Below are positions 57,734-64,000 of a stretch of 64,000 nt of DNA, piece after piece. The stretch is taken from the NCBI GenBank assembly GCA_039000515.1, contig JBCFYV010000100.1:29500421-29564420 (forward strand). Direction: 5' to 3'. Both the position numbers and the translations under genes were made by a program. Source of the DNA: Timema cristinae (Eukaryota > Arthropoda > Insecta > Phasmatodea > Timematidae). The notes beneath the pieces are model-generated. The model saw only the letters and a list, made by a program, of their open reading frames with translations, ran no database searches and was not told the DNA's origin. Every line of letters starts with the position of its first letter. Positions within the stretch are counted from its first letter, which is position 1.

Positions 57734-57989
57734 CATCACCCTTAGTAGCCTATGCGACAGATTATACTTATTATGTTTGGGGGTACATACAATCTTTGAA
57801 GTTTTTCATCGTGTAACTTTTACATTCTCCTTTATGTTCATCTATCTTATGACAAAATATCTTTCTCGTCACTTTGTTTAAAAAATATATTAATTTATTT
57901 TATTTGTGCAAAGTGAGATCTCATGCTTCATATTTGTACAACTTGCAGGGTAATTTCTTTGTTTATTATCAGTTTAATATTTCTATACA

Positions 57990-58920
57990 GAAAACGAGAT
58001 GACAACAGCTTTCAAACTGAATAAGTTTTGGTTCTTTGACCCCCTCTTGAATTAATTCTTATGTGTTAGCACAGTTCCCAAGTATTTGATTTGTCAACTT
58101 CTTCAAAACGCATGTCACCTATCTCTATGAATATATTCCTTTATAAAACAGGGTTTAGATTTTACCCACAATCATCGTTTAGTTAGTCCATATTTACTTC
58201 TGAACTTATTTCTTTGCTGTTGTTAAACAAAAGTTCTGCATGCCTTTTAATTTTTACCTCATTGTCACAATCAGAAAATCTACATCAGACCAAATCTTCT
58301 CTTACAAGGACATAACTGAATATTTAAGTGCAAAGTTAAAAAATGGAAATAAGGTATCTCCTTGTTTGGGACCATTATGAGTATTAAATGTATTTGCTAA
58401 TTTACTCCTCATTAGCATGTTACCGTAAGTTTCTTTCAAACACAATTTTTTTGGTATTTTTAAATCACTAGAATACTAAACAACTTTTTCCCTTTGAATC
58501 AAATTCCTTTTTGAAATCTATAAACATTTGACTAACAGTGCCATAATATTCCCATTTTTCCTTCGGGATCTGTCTTAAACTGAAAGTATAATCAAGTGAT
58601 GACCTATTTCTTCTAAATCAACACTGGTGATTGTCAATAACTTCATCTGCATATGAAGTCAAATTGACAAATATAATTGACAGGACTTTGTAAGTTGTTG
58701 GGAGCAAATAAAAAATACCTCTGAAATTATTGCAATGAGAGTTGTCTCCTTTTTATCAAAATTGACACACTCTTTCCATTGCTGGATGATAACTTATTTT
58801 CCCCGGACTGGACAGAGAAGTTTGTGGATCATATCAACTATTGACTTCCCATCGTTTTTATTAACTCTGCCGGAATCAAATCAATACCTGAAGCTTTTGA
58901 ACCTAACAACTATTTCAAAA
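57990..58920 (-). pseudogene. decayed LINE reverse transcriptase
   Basis: On the - strand, in shifting frames: KASGIDLIPAEL (58898-58862, the RT entry motif KxxGxDxIPxEL); an SYADEVIDNHQC-type segment near 58650; RQIPKEKWEYYGTVSQMFI near 58545; FIDFKKEFDS (the F-x-D-F-x-K-A-F-D-S palm motif with A to E) near 58505; and QIKYLGTVLTHKN near 58080. The YADD box region (~58280) is not intact. At least several stops and frameshifts. It belongs to the common arthropod LINE group with endonuclease and RT. I leave the clade open. Confidence 0.8.
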
Positions 58921-59029
58921 GAACTAGTTGAAATTAAATTGGATCATGATTTGGTTTACTTTACAAATATTACCTTTGGAATAACTGAGTGGAACTATAA
59001 AAAACCTCGAAGTTAAGAAGTTAAACAAT

Positions 59030-59400
59030 GACATGCCTCGCTCGCTGTTTCCCTTGGTGCCAATAAATGCCCATCTGTTATTTTTTCCCCGCACATTGAT
59101 GTTTGTAATGTTGTTTGACCACTTTATCTTAATTAGTGAACTGCTTTTGGGAGCTAAATCCCCGACACATCTTGTCTGCCAGAGTACAAACCCCTTCCCC
59201 CATCCAACCCCTATAAGAGGGAGATAATCCTGTCAGAGCCCTCTCCATTCCCTAGAGGGGGTTTGTGGGTCTTTGCTCTCAGCGTTAACAAGGCTGGGAT
59301 CAACGCGGCGCGCACCTGCTAAGCTCATGACTTCCCAAACTTCGTTAGTAGGTCAGGCAGCCTTTAAAAGCATTGACTGCCATCCTTTGGAACTAATTTT
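59030..59400. promoter_or_regulatory. possible conserved non-coding island
   Basis: Balanced composition and no TE signatures. Contains TTAATTAG (homeodomain), GAGATAATCCTGTCA (GATA plus K50 and TGTCA words), AGAGGGAGATAA and CAGCCTTTAAAAGC. Motif-based inference only. The 64-codon frame at 59033-59227 has no recognised protein. Confidence 0.25.
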
Positions 59401-59574
59401 GAACTAGAAACCGTAATGTTGAACACTGTTTTGTTGTTTGGGGTATTTATCATTCACTTTCTGAACAAAATAACTAGAACTACTCACATTAGTGGGCACG
59501 TAGGCTAAATCTCAAGTTTGTGTTCTTTTTACTTTCTCTCAAACCCTTGGGTTAAAAAATCAAATTCTGGATTA

Positions 59575-60085
59575 TGATGTTTTGAAATTTTATGACCCCC
59601 TGTAACCGAAAAAGTTGTTTTTGTGATGCCATTTGTCTGTATCTCAGTTTAGAATTGAAACCGTCTCACCGAGTTTACTAAAACTTGGTATTAAAGGTTT
59701 TCATGAGGCTCACCAGAGGGGTTTTTAAAACTATACACCCAACCCTAAAATTAAGGGTTTTTATTTAAAGGTGATAAGATAGAACCAATTTCAATAAATT
59801 GAATTTTTTAACTATTTATAGTTAAAATTCATAAAAATACATTATTTGATACTACAAACAAAATAACGCATCTCATTTTTCCAATAAAATGACTTGGAAG
59901 GTACTTTACATAAGCGGATATCTCCAATTTTTGGATATATCTCCGAATAATTTGAGATATTAATAACTTATCATTAGAAAATTGTAGAGCTATTAAAAAT
60001 AAAACACCTTTATTTGATTTTTTCTAAAAAACCCAACAGTTTCGGAAATATAAACAAATATTTTTAATGAAAGTCTTTTGAAAAA
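59575..60085 (+). repeat. dispersed repeat family X, copy 3 (uninterrupted)
   Basis: ATGACCCCCTGTAACCGAAA, GCCATTTGTCTGTATCTCAG, CCTAAAATTAAGGG, GGTACTTTACATAAGCGG and ATAACTTATCATTAGAAAAT follow the order of copies 1 and 2 without the 460-bp insertion. Confidence 0.7.
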
Positions 60086-60240
60086 GGAACTGTTTTATAT
60101 ATATTGGTGAATATAGTTGTTCCTCTTTTCTCAATCTTTCTGAAACAGTGTATATTATTTCATCCATGCTCTTAGGTAGAATGTAATGTGCTTTTCCCCA
60201 TTATGTTTCTGCAACAATATATATTATTTTGTTTCACATA

Positions 60241-60475
60241 CAGTAGCCCCATGGCTTCTTTAGTGCTGAGTGACAGCTCACAGCTGACAGCTGACGGCTT
60301 TGAAAAATTACCAGACCAAATTATGTATCCCCACGCCGAACCATATGATCTGCAAAAACATGTGTTTAGCATCTGTCACTTCTGACAGTCAAAATTTAAG
60401 TGTATACCTAAATGTTGACTGTCAGAAGTCACCTGTGAGCTGCCAGTCAGCACCAAAGAAGTCATAGGGCTACTG
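60241..60475. mobile_element. TA-flanked MITE (Tc1/mariner type)
   Basis: 235 bp, CAGTAGCCCCATGGCTTCTT to AAGAAGTCATAGGGCTACTG, between TA dinucleotides (60239-60240 and 60476-60477). TIRs extend about 45 bp with mismatches, and inner arms (CACTTCTGACAGTCAAAATT / TGACTGTCAGAAGTCACCTG) are also inverted, so most of the element is palindromic. It has no transposase. Confidence 0.88.
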
Positions 60476-60629
60476 TATATTATGAGTTTTAAGTAAAATA
60501 TGTCTCCAGTTTTAGGTAAAGGATCAAGAAAGTCTGTGTGGTGCACCATATTACTTATTCCTATGTGGCTTCTCACTATCCTTCCATTCAAATCCTTCTA
60601 CTCTTCCTTTAAATTCTACCTTCCACATC

Positions 60630-60850
60630 CTTACTTTAACAAGGTAAACCAGTCGATAGCCTAAACTTTGTATACCTTCTTCTGCCAACATCATCCTCTA
60701 TCTGATTCTTCTACTCCAGTTCTGTTCTCTTTCTAGATTTTCTCCCTTCCACATCTCCTTCTATAATTATCTTCGTCAAACTATTATGACTCAGTATGTG
60801 TCCTACCATGTTGACTTCTTTGCTGTATACCTTTCCAAAGTTTTCTTTCT
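60630..60850 (-). pseudogene. LINE ORF2 C-terminal fragment
   Basis: The - strand reads VNMVGHILSHNSLTKIIIEG and DVEGRKSRKRTELE, then a stop near 60717 and EDDVGRRR-like text. This is the G-H-x-L-R-H-N-S-L...EG-x-x-E-G-R-(K/P)-x-R-G-R tail of arthropod LINEs. It cannot belong to the RT at 57990-58920, because on the - strand it lies upstream of it. Confidence 0.75.
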
Positions 60851-62263
60851 TCGTTTGCTTTTCCTAGTTATTTAGTATTTATTGCCATTTCCAGCCATGA
60901 TTAGTACAGTAACTAATAAATAAGTAAAGACCTGAACTTTTAATTAGATAAAATTGAGCCAAAGTCTCGAAATAAATGGCGAAAAGTGGTAAAAAAAAAG
61001 TGTTCAGACATACATATTTTTTTATATAGTTAGTATTATAAAATATAGTTGTGTTTAAATCTTACACTATTTCCCTCATAAATATCCGTGTGATTAAAGA
61101 ATACAGTGTTGCAACTTACTCCACCTATCAATTAAATAATATACAATGTTGTGTGTAAATTTTTAAAGAGTCACAAATTAAAGAATATAACCAATTAAAA
61201 CTGAGGGAATAATCCAAGCATAATTTGTGCGTAGCAGGGCTATTAAAACTATGCATTACTGACAAGGATTAGTAGGTATGGCAACAGTGTATGTCTTACA
61301 GCTTCACATGATTCAAAAGTGTCCCAGTTTAACTTGTTTGTATTAATTAATATCTTAATTTCCTGAATTCTAATATCTAACTTGTTAAAAAATGTTAGTA
61401 CCTAATTTATAGTGTATGCAATATGTGTAAGTTATAACAATAAAAATATATATTTAAATATTTTCTATTAACTATACATAATTATTACTTAAAAATAGAA
61501 AAATACTATTGTATCCGCGAAATTAAATTCTCATTAATAATTTGAACTTTAAACAGAAAAGTGACTTCACAGCAAATATTTTTATTGACATAGAGTTTTT
61601 TTTTCTATTTGAAATGTTAAAATTCGCACAATAAATGTGAAATATGTTGAAATTCGCGGTATAAAAAAACTATAAAAAACAATTTACAAAGTTGAAAAAA
61701 GTTGTTTGAAACTTCAAACCCCTTTTAAATGCATTATTAAAAAAAAATCACATCGCGAAAATTTCAGGTCTCTATAAACAAGTTATTATACCACATTTTG
61801 TTATTTTGTTGGTAGAAAATCATTATTCTTTAACTAATGTAAATGGAAGAGTGGTTATTTCCAAGGCCATAACAAGCAAAGGGGGTTTCAACACCCCTTC
61901 TTCCGAAAGGATAAAAATAGTAATAATTTTTTTGTTCCTTGTCAATGTCTAGGCTCTTAGTTTTTTGGGGCTTTTGAATATTCTACTAGATACAAACTGT
62001 GTTAGAAAATTTTATAATATACTTAATAAGAAATGTAATGTAAAAAAAAATTGACAACTCCATTTAGGGACGCCACCACATGCCAGTGCAAGTAGCGCCC
62101 CCCCCCCCCCTTTTTTTTACCTCTCACCACTTCCACCAAAAAAATTGGGCATGGTCTTGGTTAAATGCACACCCTCTTACTCCCCCCCAATAAATAAAAG
62201 CCAACGATTTCTATAATCTGAGAATTACTAGGGCTACAAAATTGATTTTCATTCTTATGGATA
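60851..62263. other. no feature
   Basis: AT-rich sequence with a C-run followed by T-run near 62098-62117. No gene. Confidence 0.4.
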
Positions 62264-62271
62264 GTATCAAC

Positions 62272-62662
62272 CAGGGCTGTGGCGTCGGAGTCATAAGCAA
62301 TTTTGAGTGGAGTCGCAATCTGTAGAAAGATACCAACTCTGACTTCAAAATAAAAAAACTTATAGATAACAATTAGGGGAAATCGTAATAAACAATCTAT
62401 GTTTTATGGATCTAAGTGGCCTAATGCTTCGTGGGGTGGGGATGAAATGTCCTGTGCTACCATATTAATATTTAGTATTTTAAATTTTAATATCTATTAA
62501 TTAGTGATACATTTACTATATCAAATTTATTTTACAACAGTAAATTCTATATTACCTACTAATTAATATATCCATTTGCCATTGATGAGGAAGTCGGACA
62601 ATATAAAAATATAGGAGTTGGATTCGAAGTCGAAGGTTTAGCCTACCGGCTCCACAGAGCTG
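62272..62662. mobile_element. hAT MITE with perfect 8-bp target duplication
   Basis: 391 bp, CAGGGCTGTGGCGTCGGAG to CTCCACAGAGCTG. It is flanked by GTATCAAC (62264-62271 and 62663-62670). The CAGGGCTGTGG(A/C)GTCGGAGTC end is a familiar hAT-type terminus. It encodes nothing. Confidence 0.92.
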
Positions 62663-62739
62663 GTATCAACATAACATTTTCTCATTTTTCCTGTCCTTCC
62701 CACCACGCTCTTCTTACCTTATGTTAACATTATTCCCGA

Positions 62740-62960
62740 GCTAATATTAACCCTCTCCTGCATATCTTTACACTTGAGGGCTAACTTCCCTCTCCAACAA
62801 ATGTGAATGCATTGTGAGCTGGGAAATCCCACCATGACAGGAATAACAAAGAATAATTGGCCGAGTTCCCAGCTAGAAGTCATCGGCTCGTCTTTGTGTG
62901 AAAGATGTTGACTGTTTGGCTCGAGTTCAAGTGCTCGCTCTGCTCGTCTGCTCATTCTGC
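62740..62960. promoter_or_regulatory. possible conserved non-coding island with a kappaB-like site
   Basis: Contains GGGAAATCCC (62821-62830), a perfect Rel/Dorsal-type palindrome, followed within 35 bp by ATGACAGGAAT, AACAAAG (HMG/Sox-like) and ATAATTGG (homeodomain). No TE signature. Motif-based inference. Confidence 0.3.
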
Positions 62961-63082
62961 TCATTATGCTCATTGAGTATTTGCGTCACAGCGTTTCTCG
63001 CTATTCATAATCTGACTTTTTTTTCTTCTTCTTGTGCTTCGCATCTTACTACTCATTCATATGCCTTTTAATTACCAATAAT

Positions 63083-63330
63083 ACGTGTACCGGTGGGCAC
63101 GTGGTCTAAATGTTAAACTCATTTAAAACTGGTTTGTCAGTGGCGTACGGGTCTGGGAATCGAATCCCAGTCTATTATACTGAAGGGGGTTTTCCCCTGA
63201 ATAATTTCTTACTCTTCCTCCACGCAAAAGGGGGTACATTTCTTAAGACAACTTCTCTTCCTCATGGCTACAACACTAGTGTAATCTGCTATAAATGCAG
63301 AAAACCTTCCCGGATGTGAGGTGGATCATA
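63083..63330 (+). repeat. SINE-like repeat, family F
   Basis: ACCGGTGGGCACGTGGTCTA, AATGTTAAACTCATTTAAAA, GGGAATCGAATCCCAG (B box), GGGGGTTTTCCCCTGAATAA, CTTCCTCCACGCAAAAGG. This is the best-preserved head of the family. Confidence 0.7.
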
Positions 63331-64000
63331 AGATTACGGTAATATGGTAGAGATGAGAAAGGTTGGATCAAGAGGAAATATACTCCTATTTGTTTGGGAG
63401 AGGGTGGGAAAAAAGATACAACACAATTGTACATACTTTTTTTATACAGTACATATACAAAATATTTAAAAATGGGTTGCTACTAAATTATACTTAAATA
63501 ATATATATTTCTCTACATAAAAAAAGTAATTTTTTTATCTTTCATACAAAACCATCGTCAGATATCTATTTTAAACAAAATCCTTTAAGCCATTACCGAA
63601 AAAAATTAGATTAATTTTTTTTATTAGTAAACAAACCTTAATTTTTATTTAGATCTAAAATCACTATTTCGCTTCAAAGTATGGCCATATTTAGTGTGAG
63701 CACGTTTTGGACAGTAGCCTCGGCATAGACATACATGGGGTGTGGACTGATGAAATTGTTAAAATTCACTATTTTGATTTTGGGGGCACATTAAACTCAA
63801 GATACAGCATAATATCGAGTTAGAAAATGTTAACGGTTAATATACTTTCTCTATATCACTCCCCATGCGTTAAATCTAGCTGCTCTCACGCGCAGGCGCA
63901 GTTCCGCTAGTTGAAAGTTCCGCGAGTCGCGTGCATCATAAATCATCGGCACGCGCGTAAATATGTATCCCACACCGGATGTTCGTGCAACTCGGAATGC
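63331..64000. other. no feature
   Basis: AT-rich sequence, then a GC-rich last 120 bp (63880-64000) with CGCGCAGGCGCAG and CGCGAGTCGCG words. No gene can be called. Confidence 0.4.

Overview
This window looks like a piece of a large, AT-rich arthropod genome, most likely an insect. The evidence is the intron-exon structure, a copia retrotransposon whose primer site matches the anticodon region of initiator tRNA-Met, many tRNA-derived SINEs, decayed LINEs, hAT-type DNA transposons, and a short run of the insect telomeric motif (CCTAA/TTAGG). I see no prokaryotic gene organisation, no CRISPR array and no intact rRNA or tRNA gene.

The only host gene I can support is the orthologue of SPATA20 (DUF255/YyaL family), on the + strand. 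Seven consecutive internal exons lie at 1778-2122, 3964-4143, 6724-6930, 7888-8080, 8650-8818, 10517-10725 and 56217-56416. All have GT-AG borders and compatible phases and together give 501 codons. They cover the alpha/alpha-toroid (six-hairpin glycosidase-like) part of the protein. The N-terminal thioredoxin-like domain and the last ~85-90 residues lie outside the window. The intron between the sixth and seventh exons is about 45.5 kb and holds most of the window.

Layout. 1-10.7 kb: SPATA20 exons and short introns, with a CACCCACCTATT minisatellite and a perfect 56-bp inverted repeat just upstream of an exon. 11.7-12.5 kb: foldback repeats. 13.6-16.2 kb: three-layer nest (LINE tail in a dead hAT transposon in a SINE). 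16.8 kb: possible regulatory island. 17.1-18.2 kb: hAT-like non-autonomous element. 20.3-24.0 kb: copia element on the - strand with both LTRs and a TGACC target duplication, but lacking the integrase core. 25.4-29.7 kb: SINE cluster, one nested with a 13-bp target duplication. 32.1-32.8 kb: extreme AT tract. 33.5-34.4 kb: 40-bp satellite of ~22 copies. 35.7-36.2 kb: MITE carrying (CCTAA)n. 39.8-41.3 kb: long-TIR element with a 9-bp target duplication (Mutator-like). 41.3-43.3 kb: SINEs. 48.1-50.7 kb: an unassigned dispersed repeat, a younger insertion inside it, and a LINE fragment. 52.5-54.0 kb: MITE cluster. 56.0-56.2 kb: degenerate tandem copies of the SPATA20 exon start. 57.4-63.3 kb: SINEs, LINE RT remains, a TA-flanked MITE, an hAT MITE with a perfect 8-bp duplication, and two possible regulatory islands.

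The most informative observation is that two SINE families with different tRNA-like heads end in the same 3' tail and (TAA)n. This suggests that both were mobilised by one LINE. Almost all other reading frames are chance ORFs or antisense shadows. I did not find a clearly undescribed functional system.
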